Of a stretch of 44,097 bases of DNA, positions 9,307 to 16,502 are shown in pieces (position 1 is the stretch's first letter; each line of letters begins with the position of its first letter). The DNA comes from Mycoplasma sp. CAG:877 (lineage in GTDB: Bacteria > Bacillota_I > Bacilli_A > RF39 > UBA660). Location of the stretch: contig HF992482.1 in assembly GCA_000433455.1 (NCBI GenBank), forward strand, positions 1 to 44,097, written 5' to 3'. The notes beneath the pieces are model-generated. The model did no database searches. It had not been told where the DNA came from and saw only the letters and a list, made by a program, of their open reading frames with translations. The translations under genes were made by a program, and so were the position numbers.

Positions 9307-9402
9307 TCCACCATCTCCCCACAAGATAAATAAACTACGAATAGTGTACATTAAATTGTGAAAAAAAGAAACCATTTTATTGCAAAATTTTTTTTCAACA
9401 AC

Positions 9403-9575
9403 TAATCCACAATTTTATCCACAAATCAAACCATTGATATTAAATACAATTTTTGACTTTTCCACATTTTCCACAATTTTTAATTCACAGGGTAACTTTT
9501 TACATTCCACAACATTGTGGAAATTGTTTAAAACTAAAAAAATATACTCAATAAATCCACAAAATCTGTGTATAA
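9403..9575. promoter_or_regulatory. oriC: main DnaA-box cluster between dnaA and rpmH
   Basis: In 173 bp there are an exact TTATCCACA (9415-9423), an exact-consensus TTATACACA on the minus strand (9567-9575), two tandem TTTTCCACA (9458-9466 and 9467-9475), TAATCCACA (9403-9411), CATTCCACA (9503-9511), and an inverted ATTTCCACA (9516-9524). The whole gap 9307-9722 has no supported gene, is extremely AT-rich, and lies at the switch between leftward and rightward gene orientation. This is where the origin sits in Bacillus. Confidence 0.88.
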
Positions 9576-9662
9576 AAATCTTCAAACTATAAAAATTAAA
9601 CCAAATTCTCCATAAAAATAAAATCACAGAACTTTATATAAAATAAAATCATCCACTTTTTG

Positions 9663-9692
9663 TTGACAAATAAACAAAAGATTTATTATAAT
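9663..9692 (+). promoter_or_regulatory. Promoter of rpmH
   Basis: TTGACA (9663-9668), an 18-base spacer and TATAAT (9687-9692), both hexamers matching the housekeeping consensus exactly. It lies 30 bp before the L34 start. Confidence 0.85.
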
Positions 9693-9722
9693 AGGGTAGA
9701 TTTATGTCTGGAGGTGGAGCAA

Positions 9723-9845
9723 ATGAAAAGAACATATCAACCAAATAATCGTAAAAAAGCAAAAAGATTAGGCTTTTTTGCACGTAAGAAAACAAATATT
9801 TTAAATCGTCGTCGTCGCAAAGGACGTAAGTTGCTTTGCAAATAA
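9723..9845 (+). CDS. rpmH: 50S ribosomal protein L34
   Basis: Small basic protein of the large ribosomal subunit. The start MKRTYQPNNRKKAKR and the RRRKGRK tail are diagnostic. It is 40 residues long where 44 is usual; the central M.TKNGR..L segment is shortened to KKTNIL and it ends in Cys-Lys. The ATG at 9723 follows a GGAGGTGG ribosome binding site, so the longer upstream frame is not used. First gene of the rpmH-rnpA-yidC-khpB group beside oriC. A hairpin terminator follows and may limit transcription into rnpA. Confidence 0.95.
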   Translation: MKRTYQPNNRKKAKRLGFFARKKTNILNRRRRKGRKLLCK

Positions 9846-9846
9846 G

Positions 9847-9871
9847 CCACTATTCAAACAGTGGTTTTTTT
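9847..9871 (+). terminator. Terminator or attenuator between rpmH and rnpA
   Basis: Arms CCACT (9847-9851) and AGTGG (9860-9864) followed by seven T. It would make rpmH mRNA more abundant than the rnpA message, as is known for this locus in other bacteria. Confidence 0.7.
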
Positions 9872-9903
9872 ACTCTTATTATAAAATGAAGTAGGTGAGA
9901 GGC

Positions 9904-10239
9904 ATGAGAAAACTTTATGTAGTCAAAAATGCTAGAGATTTTGAAAAAATAATAAAAACAGGAAAACTAGCCAAAAATAAAAGTTTCATAATATACTATT
10001 CAGATAACGACTTACCATATAATCGCTACGGAATCTCAGTAGGCAAAAAACTAGGCAATGCCGTATATCGTAATAAATATAAAAGAAAAATTAGAGCAAT
10101 CATTGATAATTACAAAAAAAGCTATATAAATCACCAAGATTATATTATAATATTAAGAAGAAGTGCTAAAGACAAAGAATATCATGACCTAGAAAAAGAC
10201 TACATAGCACTTATTAATAATATTAGAAAGGATGTATAG
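9904..10239 (+). CDS. rnpA: Ribonuclease P protein component
   Basis: Protein cofactor of RNase P, which trims the 5' leader of tRNA precursors. With the ATG at 9904 the protein has 111 residues, as expected. The signature GNAVYRNKYKRKIR (the RNR motif region) is present, preceded by YGISVGKKLG. An in-frame GTG at 9895 overlaps the ribosome binding site TAGGTGAGAGG and is rejected. It lies between rpmH and yidC as in nearly all Bacillota. Confidence 0.95.
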   Translation: MRKLYVVKNARDFEKIIKTGKLAKNKSFIIYYSDNDLPYNRYGISVGKKLGNAVYRNKYKRKIRAIIDNYKKSYINHQDYIIILRRSAKDKEYHDLEKDYIALINNIRKDV

Positions 10240-10249
10240 GACAAATAAA

Positions 10250-11197
10250 ATGAATAGAAAAAAGAGTAAAACAAATACAAAAATCAAATTAATTTTAATA
10301 ATAGCCTTACTATTAATAACAACAGGCTGTACAACAACACTAACAGATAAAGATAAAAAAGCCGTAAGAAATACAGAAACTGGCCAAAACCTAACAAAAA
10401 ACATTATCTGTCAGCCAACAAATAAAGAAACAATTAAGTTATATAATGAAAACGGAGTAAAAGTAGATAAACTTCCAAAATGTGAAGATTTTAAAATCAA
10501 TTCCGGTAAATATGAAGGATTATGGACAAGCTTCTTTGTTAAGCCACTAGCATTCGTTCTAATATTCTTCGGTAAAAACATTGGAAATTATGCAATCTCA
10601 TTAATAATACTAACATTAATAATCAGATTAATTGCATATCCAGTAACTAAAAAAACTGCTATGCAATCAGAATTAATAAAAAAGGCACAACCAGAGTTAG
10701 ACAGATTAACAAAAAAATATAAAGATAAAACAGATACAGAATCAATGATGAGACAACAACAAGAAATGCTTGCAATTTATAAAAAATATAATATTAATCC
10801 AATGGCAGGATGTTTATTCTCATTCTTACAATTACCATTATTTATAGCATTCTTCGAAGCCGTACAAAGAACACCAGCCATTTTTGAAGATAAATTCTTA
10901 ACACTACAACTAGGAACAACACCATCAGTAGGAATCGCAACAAGTAGTTGGTTAGCATATGGCTTATTAATAATCTTAATAGGTGAAACAACTTATTACT
11001 CATTAAAGATGAATTCATCAGCAAACATGTCAGATCCAACAATGAAGATGATGCCTACAATGATGACAGTAATGCTATTATTAACAGGTATATTTATGCC
11101 GTCAGGCTTAGGTATATATTGGGTAACATCAAATGTATTTACAATAGTTCAAAATATTATTGTTAAAAGGAGTAAAGAAGTAAATGGAAAAGCATAG
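10250..11197 (+). CDS. yidC: Membrane protein insertase YidC (lipoprotein type)
   Basis: Inserts and folds membrane proteins alone or with SecYEG. The N-terminus has a basic stretch, a hydrophobic helix and a lipobox ITTGC, so it should be a lipid-anchored precursor as in SpoIIIJ/YidC1 of Gram-positives. The 60KD-IMP domain follows with about five membrane segments, starting near WTSFFVKPLAFVLIFFG and including the basic cytoplasmic hairpin rich in K and Q. I chose the ATG at 10250 (MNRKKSK), preceded by TAGGA; an in-frame ATG at 10232 overlaps the rnpA stop and is also possible. It overlaps khpB by 14 bp. Confidence 0.93.
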   Translation: MNRKKSKTNTKIKLILIIALLLITTGCTTTLTDKDKKAVRNTETGQNLTKNIICQPTNKETIKLYNENGVKVDKLPKCEDFKINSGKYEGLWTSFFVKPLAFVLIFFGKNIGNYAISLIILTLIIRLIAYPVTKKTAMQSELIKKAQPELDRLTKKYKDKTDTESMMRQQQEMLAIYKKYNINPMAGCLFSFLQLPLFIAFFEAVQRTPAIFEDKFLTLQLGTTPSVGIATSSWLAYGLLIILIGETTYYSLKMNSSANMSDPTMKMMPTMMTVMLLLTGIFMPSGLGIYWVTSNVFTIVQNIIVKRSKEVNGKA

Positions 11198-11798
11198 ATA
11201 CACAGGAAAAACAAAAGAAGAAGCAATATCAAATGCAACAATAGATTTACAAGAAACACAAGACAACCTAATAATAAAAGAACTAGAAGAAATAAAAGGT
11301 GGGTTATTTAAAAGTAAGAAAGTAGAAATAGAAGTAATAGAAAGAAGAGAAGTAGTAAGATATATAAAAGAATATCTTCAAAAACTTTTAAAAGACCTAG
11401 GCTTTACTTCAAATATAGAAATAAAAAATAAAGAAGAAGTACCAACATATACAATATATTCAGATAACGATGCCTTATTAATAGGAAAAAATGGTAAAAA
11501 TTTAAAAGCCTTATCAATACTTACAAGTCAACACTTACTTAACGAATTAGGAAGAAATTTCAAATTTACAATAGACATCAATTCCTATAAAGAAAAAAGA
11601 GAAAAATCATTAGAATCATTAGCAAGAAGAATAGCTAGAGAAGTAGCAACAACAAAAGTAGAAGCAAAACTAGATTCAATGAACTCATATGAAAGAAGAA
11701 TTATACATAATGCTTTAACAAACAACAAAAGAGTTTACACAGAAAGCGAAGGCGAAGAACCAAATCGTTATGTAGTAATAAAACCAAGAGAAGAGTAG
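11184..11798 (+). CDS. khpB: RNA-binding protein KhpB/Jag (Jag_N, KH, R3H)
   Basis: SpoIIIJ-associated RNA-binding protein, known elsewhere to act with KhpA in cell-elongation control. The 204 residues hold an N-terminal Jag domain (about 1-50, with the typical KGGLFKSKK turn), a KH domain with GKNGKNLKAL, and a C-terminal R3H domain with SYERRIIHNAL. Start and position overlapping the yidC 3' end are conserved across Bacillota. A terminator follows at 11803. Confidence 0.94.
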   Translation: MEKHRYTGKTKEEAISNATIDLQETQDNLIIKELEEIKGGLFKSKKVEIEVIERREVVRYIKEYLQKLLKDLGFTSNIEIKNKEEVPTYTIYSDNDALLIGKNGKNLKALSILTSQHLLNELGRNFKFTIDINSYKEKREKSLESLARRIAREVATTKVEAKLDSMNSYERRIIHNALTNNKRVYTESEGEEPNRYVVIKPREE

Positions 11799-11802
11799 GT
11801 AC

Positions 11803-11837
11803 AAAAAAACATCATCCACACAGGAGATGTTTTTTAT
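11803..11837. terminator. Bidirectional terminator between khpB and the convergent gene at 11867
   Basis: Arms ACATC and GATGT, with A7 before and T6 after, around a loop of about 12 bases. It suits both converging transcripts. Confidence 0.65.
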
Positions 11838-11866
11838 TTTGTATTAACTATCTAATTTTGAAATAT

Positions 11867-12349
11867 CTATTCCTTAGAAATAGATTTAAGAGCATCATCT
11901 ATATCTAAAGTATATTTGAAAAACTTCCATTTTCCTTGAATATGATCCTCAATTCTGATATTTGGATAGTGTTTTTTTATTTCATTGACTACAGTATTAT
12001 CAAGATTATTTAATTTTTCTTCAGAGTTTAAAAGATAGAAGATAATAAGATCAGTAACCTCTGAATTTTTTTCTAAAACCACCTTCATTAGCTCATCATC
12101 AAGATAGTATTTTTTATTGTTAAGAGCAAGCCAACTATCTTTTTTATCCAAGTCGAAGTCATCAAAAAAATCCCCATTTTTATAGATAACGTAATAATAA
12201 CTATTTCCATCTCTAATTTCTAAAGCTGCCGGACAAGTTGCTCTTCTTGTCCCATTTATCTCAATATATTTTCTATAATCAGCTTCTCTTATTTCATATT
12301 TATTAGGTTTATCTCTCATTATCATATTAATTTCCTCAACTTTCTTCAT
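11867..12349 (-). CDS. Protein of unknown function
   Basis: I do not recognise this 160-residue protein. It has no signal peptide and no obvious membrane helix, and is charged (many K, D, E), so probably cytosolic. Visible landmarks are RRATCPAALEIRDG near residue 35, an aromatic YYYVIYKNGDFFDDFD stretch near 51-66, and a C-terminal WKFFKYTLDIDDALKSI. The start has only a weak GAAGAA ribosome binding site. It is the only leftward gene between oriC and pta and sits between khpB and mnmE, which are adjacent or nearly so in Bacillus, so it may be a lineage-specific insertion. It shares a 61-bp divergent gap with mnmE. Confidence 0.7.
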   Translation of the reverse strand: MKKVEEINMIMRDKPNKYEIREADYRKYIEINGTRRATCPAALEIRDGNSYYYVIYKNGDFFDDFDLDKKDSWLALNNKKYYLDDELMKVVLEKNSEVTDLIIFYLLNSEEKLNNLDNTVVNEIKKHYPNIRIEDHIQGKWKFFKYTLDIDDALKSISKE

Positions 12350-12377
12350 AAATTCTTCTTTTTTTCTTTCATAAATG

Positions 12378-12386
12378 TGCTATAAT
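12378..12386 (+). promoter_or_regulatory. Extended minus-10 promoter of mnmE
   Basis: TGC-TATAAT (12378-12386), 24 bp before the mnmE ATG. The minus-35 region is poor, as expected for an extended minus-10 promoter. Confidence 0.65.
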
Positions 12387-12410
12387 ATACGAAGAAAAAG
12401 GAGAGATACC

Positions 12411-13763
12411 ATGGAAGATACAATAGTAGCAATCTCAACAGCCATAGGAGTAGGGGCAATATCAATAATAAGATTGTCAGGTAAAGATGCCATTGAAATA
12501 GTAAATAAAAGTTTTAAAGGAAAAGACTTAACTAAAGCCCAGTCCCATACTATAAATTATGGTTACATTATAAATAACGACGAAGTAATTGATGAAGTTT
12601 TAGTATCTATAATGAAATCTCCTAAAACCTTTACAACCGAAGATGTTGTAGAAATAAATTGTCACGGAGGAATAATCCCAACCAAACAAATACTAGAAAC
12701 AATGCTAAGTAATGGTGCTAGATTAGCAGAACCAGGTGAATTCACTAAACGCGCATTTTTAAACGGAAGAATAGACCTAGTAGAAAGTGAAGCCGTAATG
12801 GATATAATTGAAAGTAAAAGTACAGAAGCCAAAAAAATAGCCCTTTCACAATTAAAAGGTTCCTTATCAAAATTAATAGAATCCTTTAGAGATAGCCTAA
12901 AACAATTACTTTCCTCAATAGAAGTAAATATTGACTATCCAGAATATTACGATATCGAAGTAGTAACAAAAGAAAAAATAAAAACAGAAATAACTCGAAT
13001 GAAAGACTCCCTTCAAAAATTAATCAAAGAGTCGCAAAATACAAAGATAATCAAAAGCGGCCTAAACGTTGTCATACTAGGAAAACCAAACGTCGGGAAA
13101 AGTAGTATTCTAAACCGACTACTAAATCAAGATAAAGCCATAGTAACAGATATAGCCGGTACAACGAGAGACATAGTAGAAGGAGAAACTTACTTAGAAG
13201 GAATCCTAATAAATCTTATTGATACAGCAGGTATCAGAGAAACAACTGATGTCGTAGAAAAAATTGGTGTAGAAAGAAGTTTAAATGCTATTGATAGTGC
13301 CGATTTAATAATAGTAGTTCTAAATAGTAATGAAGCCTTAACAGATAACGACAAAGACATATTAAAAGCAACAAAGGACAAACAAAGAATAATCGTAGTA
13401 AATAAAAACGATTTACAACGAAAAATAGAATTACCAAAAGACTTAGAAAATGTCATTGAAACAAATACAACAACCGAAAACGGCATAAAAGCCTTAAAGA
13501 ATAAAATAATAGAAATGTTTAATTTAGAAGAATTAAAATCAAAAGATTATACTTACCTAAGCAATAGTAGACAACTAGATTTAGCAACAAAAGCCTATCA
13601 AAGTCTACTATCTGCCGAAACCTCTCTAAAAAATGATTTACCAATCGATATGGTAGAAATAGATTTAAAAGATTGTTTTGACTTACTAGGAGAAATAGTA
13701 GGTATAACTTATAGTGATGAAATAATAGATAACTTATTTGAACATTTCTGTGTAGGAAAATAG
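12411..13763 (+). CDS. mnmE: tRNA modification GTPase MnmE
   Basis: With MnmG it installs the (carboxymethyl)aminomethyl group on uridine 34 of certain tRNAs. The N-terminal folate-binding domain begins MEDTIVAISTAIGVGAI. The G domain shows G1 GKPNVGKSS, the switch DIAGTTRD, G3 DTAGIR and G4 NKND. The protein ends HFCVGK, a variant of the conserved CIGK whose cysteine is retained. I place the start at 12411 with AAGGAG 8 bases upstream; the 12-codon upstream extension covers the promoter. 450 residues is normal. mnmG follows after 12 bp. Confidence 0.96.
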   Translation: MEDTIVAISTAIGVGAISIIRLSGKDAIEIVNKSFKGKDLTKAQSHTINYGYIINNDEVIDEVLVSIMKSPKTFTTEDVVEINCHGGIIPTKQILETMLSNGARLAEPGEFTKRAFLNGRIDLVESEAVMDIIESKSTEAKKIALSQLKGSLSKLIESFRDSLKQLLSSIEVNIDYPEYYDIEVVTKEKIKTEITRMKDSLQKLIKESQNTKIIKSGLNVVILGKPNVGKSSILNRLLNQDKAIVTDIAGTTRDIVEGETYLEGILINLIDTAGIRETTDVVEKIGVERSLNAIDSADLIIVVLNSNEALTDNDKDILKATKDKQRIIVVNKNDLQRKIELPKDLENVIETNTTTENGIKALKNKIIEMFNLEELKSKDYTYLSNSRQLDLATKAYQSLLSAETSLKNDLPIDMVEIDLKDCFDLLGEIVGITYSDEIIDNLFEHFCVGK

Positions 13764-13775
13764 GAAGTGAATAAC

Positions 13776-15632
13776 ATGAAATATGAAATAATAGTAGTAG
13801 GAGCAGGACATGCCGGTTGCGAAGCCTCTTTAGCAGCAGCTCGTATAGGTCATAAAACTCTTTTAATCACAGGAAACAAAAAAAACATAGCCGATATGCC
13901 ATGTAATCCATCAATAGGAGGACCAGCCAAAGGAATAGTAGTCCGCGAAATAGACGCTCTAGGTGGAGAAATGGGAAGAAATGCTGATAAAGGTACCTTA
14001 CAATTAAAAATGCTAAATACAAAAAAAGGTCCAGCAGTTCAAGCCTTACGTGCTCAAGCAGATAAAATAACATATCCAAAAGAAATGGTTAAAACACTAG
14101 AACAAGAAAAAAATCTAGAAATAAAAGAAGCCATGGTCGAAAATCTAATAGTAGAAAACAACACAGTAAAAGGTGTAATCCTAGCCGATGGAACAGAAAT
14201 ACTAGCAGATGCCGTTATACTAACAACCGGAACATATTTACGTTCAGTAATTCTAGCTGGTTCAAGTAAGCATTCAGCAGGACCACATGGAGAAAAAGAA
14301 TCTAAATTCTTAAGCACACGTTTAAAAGAACTAGGATTTAAAATCTTACGTTTAAAAACCGGTACACCTCCACGAATAGCAAAAGACTCCATAGATTATA
14401 GTAAAACATCTCTAGAACAAGGAGATGATGAGCCATTAACATTCTCATTTGACAACAAACTATACTATGACTATAAAAATCAAGTACCATGCCACTTAAT
14501 ATATACAACACCAACAACACATGAAATAATAAAAGACCACTTAAAAGAGTCCAGTATGTATGGTGGTTATGTAGAAGGGGTAGGTCCAAGATATTGTCCA
14601 TCAATAGAAGACAAAGTAGTAAGATTTAGTGATAAAGAAAGACATCAACTATTCCTAGAGCCAGAAAGTATCTACTATGATGACATTTATTTACAAGGCT
14701 TTTCAACAAGTATGCCTCACAATATTCAAGAAGAAATGGTTCATAGTCTACCAGGCTTAGAAAAAGCTAAAATTCTAAAATATGCCTATGCCATAGAATA
14801 TGATGCTATCGATCCAACACAATTAAAAAGATCTCTTGAGACAAAATTAATATCTGGTTTGTTTACTGCTGGTCAAATAAATGGTACCTCAGGTTATGAA
14901 GAGGCTGCTGGTCAAGGATTAATAGCCGGAATAAATGCTGCTTTAAAACTAGAAGGCAAAGAACCATTAATTTTAAAAAGAAATGAATCATACATTGGTG
15001 TTTTAATAGATGACTTAGTAACAAAAGGAGTAAAAGACCCATATCGTTTATTAACATCTCGTGCCGAATATAGACTATTACTAAGACATGACAATGCCGA
15101 CATAAGATTAAGAAAATATGGTCATGAAGTAGGGCTAATTAATGAAGAAAAATATGAACTATTCAATCAAAAATTAAAAGATATATCAGAACTATTTAAT
15201 TTACTAGAAACAACAAGAATAACACCAAAACAAGCAACAAATGACTACCTAGAAGAAATAAACACACCTGCTCTAAAAGATGGAATCTCATTATACGATT
15301 TATTAAAAAGACCAGAAGTAAAAATAGATCAATTAGAGCACTTTGTAGAACTACCTTACTCAAAAGAAGTAAAAGAACAAGTAGAAATAAATATTAAATA
15401 TGAAGGCTATATCAAAAAAGCCAATAAAGAAGCTGAAAAAATGTTATCTTTAGAAGAAAAACTAATACCAGAAACACTAGACTACAATGATATACCTAAT
15501 TTAGCGAGTGAAGCTCGTCAAAAATTAAATGACATAAAACCAACAACCTTAGGTCAAGCATCAAGAATATCAGGAGTAAATCCAGCAGATATCTCAATTT
15601 TAATGGTATATTTAAGAAGACTAGGAAAATAA
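13776..15632 (+). CDS. mnmG: tRNA uridine-5-carboxymethylaminomethyl modification enzyme MnmG
   Basis: FAD enzyme that partners MnmE. The N-terminal dinucleotide motif is VGAGHAGCEASLAAAR, followed by DMPCNPSIGGPAKG, which are diagnostic. The helical C-terminal domain that docks MnmE and tRNA is complete. With the start at 13776 (AGGAAG ribosome binding site) it has 618 residues, typical length; an in-frame GTG 9 bases upstream is rejected. Co-transcribed with mnmE, and probably with rsmG 59 bp downstream. Confidence 0.96.
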   Translation: MKYEIIVVGAGHAGCEASLAAARIGHKTLLITGNKKNIADMPCNPSIGGPAKGIVVREIDALGGEMGRNADKGTLQLKMLNTKKGPAVQALRAQADKITYPKEMVKTLEQEKNLEIKEAMVENLIVENNTVKGVILADGTEILADAVILTTGTYLRSVILAGSSKHSAGPHGEKESKFLSTRLKELGFKILRLKTGTPPRIAKDSIDYSKTSLEQGDDEPLTFSFDNKLYYDYKNQVPCHLIYTTPTTHEIIKDHLKESSMYGGYVEGVGPRYCPSIEDKVVRFSDKERHQLFLEPESIYYDDIYLQGFSTSMPHNIQEEMVHSLPGLEKAKILKYAYAIEYDAIDPTQLKRSLETKLISGLFTAGQINGTSGYEEAAGQGLIAGINAALKLEGKEPLILKRNESYIGVLIDDLVTKGVKDPYRLLTSRAEYRLLLRHDNADIRLRKYGHEVGLINEEKYELFNQKLKDISELFNLLETTRITPKQATNDYLEEINTPALKDGISLYDLLKRPEVKIDQLEHFVELPYSKEVKEQVEINIKYEGYIKKANKEAEKMLSLEEKLIPETLDYNDIPNLASEARQKLNDIKPTTLGQASRISGVNPADISILMVYLRRLGK

Positions 15633-15691
15633 AAAAGCAATTAATATGAAATTACTAAATATGAAAAATTTTAAAAGAATAGGAAAATAAT

Positions 15692-16327
15692 ATGACAAGA
15701 GAACAATTTATAATTGAATTAGAAAAACTAGGCATAACATTAACAGAATTACAAAGAAATCAACTAGAACAATTTTACCAATTATTAATTTCTTGGAATG
15801 AAAAAATAAATCTAACCAGAATAACTTCCAAAGAAGATGTCTATTTAAAACATTTTTATGATAGTCTAACTTTAGTAAAAGTTGTAAATTTAGAAGAAAA
15901 AGAAAATTTATGTGATATAGGAACTGGAGCAGGTTTTCCAGGAATAGTTCTAAAAATAGCCTATCCACACTTGAAAATAACCCTAGTAGATGCTCTTCAA
16001 AAAAGAGTAAACTACCTAAATGAAGTTATCAAAGACTTAGGTTTGAAAGACATTACAGCAATCCATGTTCGTGGTGAAGACTTAAAAGAAAAATATGACG
16101 TTGTAACAGCAAGAGCAGTTGCTAATATTGAAAAACTATTAGGATATACAATGCACTTAGTAAAAAAAGACGGTGTTTTCATTGCTATGAAAGGTAACAT
16201 TATTGAAGAATTAACAGAACCAGTAGCAAAGAAAATTTCAACAAAATATGAAATAGTAAAAATAGAAGAGTTTCAACTTCCATACGAAAACAGTCAAAGA
16301 AGTCTTATTGTAATTAAAAACAAATAG
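15692..16327 (+). CDS. rsmG: 16S rRNA (guanine527-N7)-methyltransferase RsmG
   Basis: SAM-dependent methyltransferase (formerly GidB). It has 211 residues. The SAM-binding motif is CDIGTGAGFPGIVLKI, followed by LVDALQKRVNYL and the TARAVANIEKLL segment. It has no strong ribosome binding site (ATAGGAAAATAAT). It closes the mnmE-mnmG-rsmG run and is followed by a strong terminator. Adjacent to noc exactly as in B. subtilis. Confidence 0.94.
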   Translation: MTREQFIIELEKLGITLTELQRNQLEQFYQLLISWNEKINLTRITSKEDVYLKHFYDSLTLVKVVNLEEKENLCDIGTGAGFPGIVLKIAYPHLKITLVDALQKRVNYLNEVIKDLGLKDITAIHVRGEDLKEKYDVVTARAVANIEKLLGYTMHLVKKDGVFIAMKGNIIEELTEPVAKKISTKYEIVKIEEFQLPYENSQRSLIVIKNK

Positions 16328-16377
16328 TCAATATAAATAAAGATATAAGTTGTATATAACTATTAAACAAATTAAAG

Positions 16378-16422
16378 AGCATATCATTGTAACCTTAAAA
16401 TGGTATTACAGATATGCTTTTT
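16378..16422 (+). terminator. Rho-independent terminator after rsmG
   Basis: Arms AGCATATC (16378-16385) and GATATGCT (16411-16418), extended by internal TGTAA/TTACA and CC/GG pairing, followed by TTTTT. Confidence 0.85.
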
Positions 16423-16440
16423 CTATCTAAAAAATACATA

Positions 16441-16469
16441 TTGAAAGATTTATTAAATTAGTTTATAAT
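16441..16469 (+). promoter_or_regulatory. Promoter of noc
   Basis: TTGAAA (16441-16446), a 17-base spacer and TATAAT (16464-16469), 33 bp before the noc start and after the rsmG terminator. Confidence 0.75.
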
Positions 16470-16502
16470 AAAATAGAATAAGAATAAAGCGAGGGGATTA
16501 AA

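Noticed and set aside
9304..9375. 23-codon N-terminal extension of dnaA
   Set aside because: The downstream ATG at 9306 has the good ribosome binding site and matches DnaA N-termini; the extension is promoter and oriC sequence.
10189..10404. Minus-strand frames opposite yidC, mnmG, murA and other genes
   Set aside because: Shadows of strongly conserved plus-strand genes, with hydrophobic or low-complexity translations and no ribosome binding sites.
15646..15690. 14-codon frame between mnmG and rsmG
   Set aside because: No ribosome binding site and it looks like a decayed copy of the mnmG tail; not annotated as a gene.
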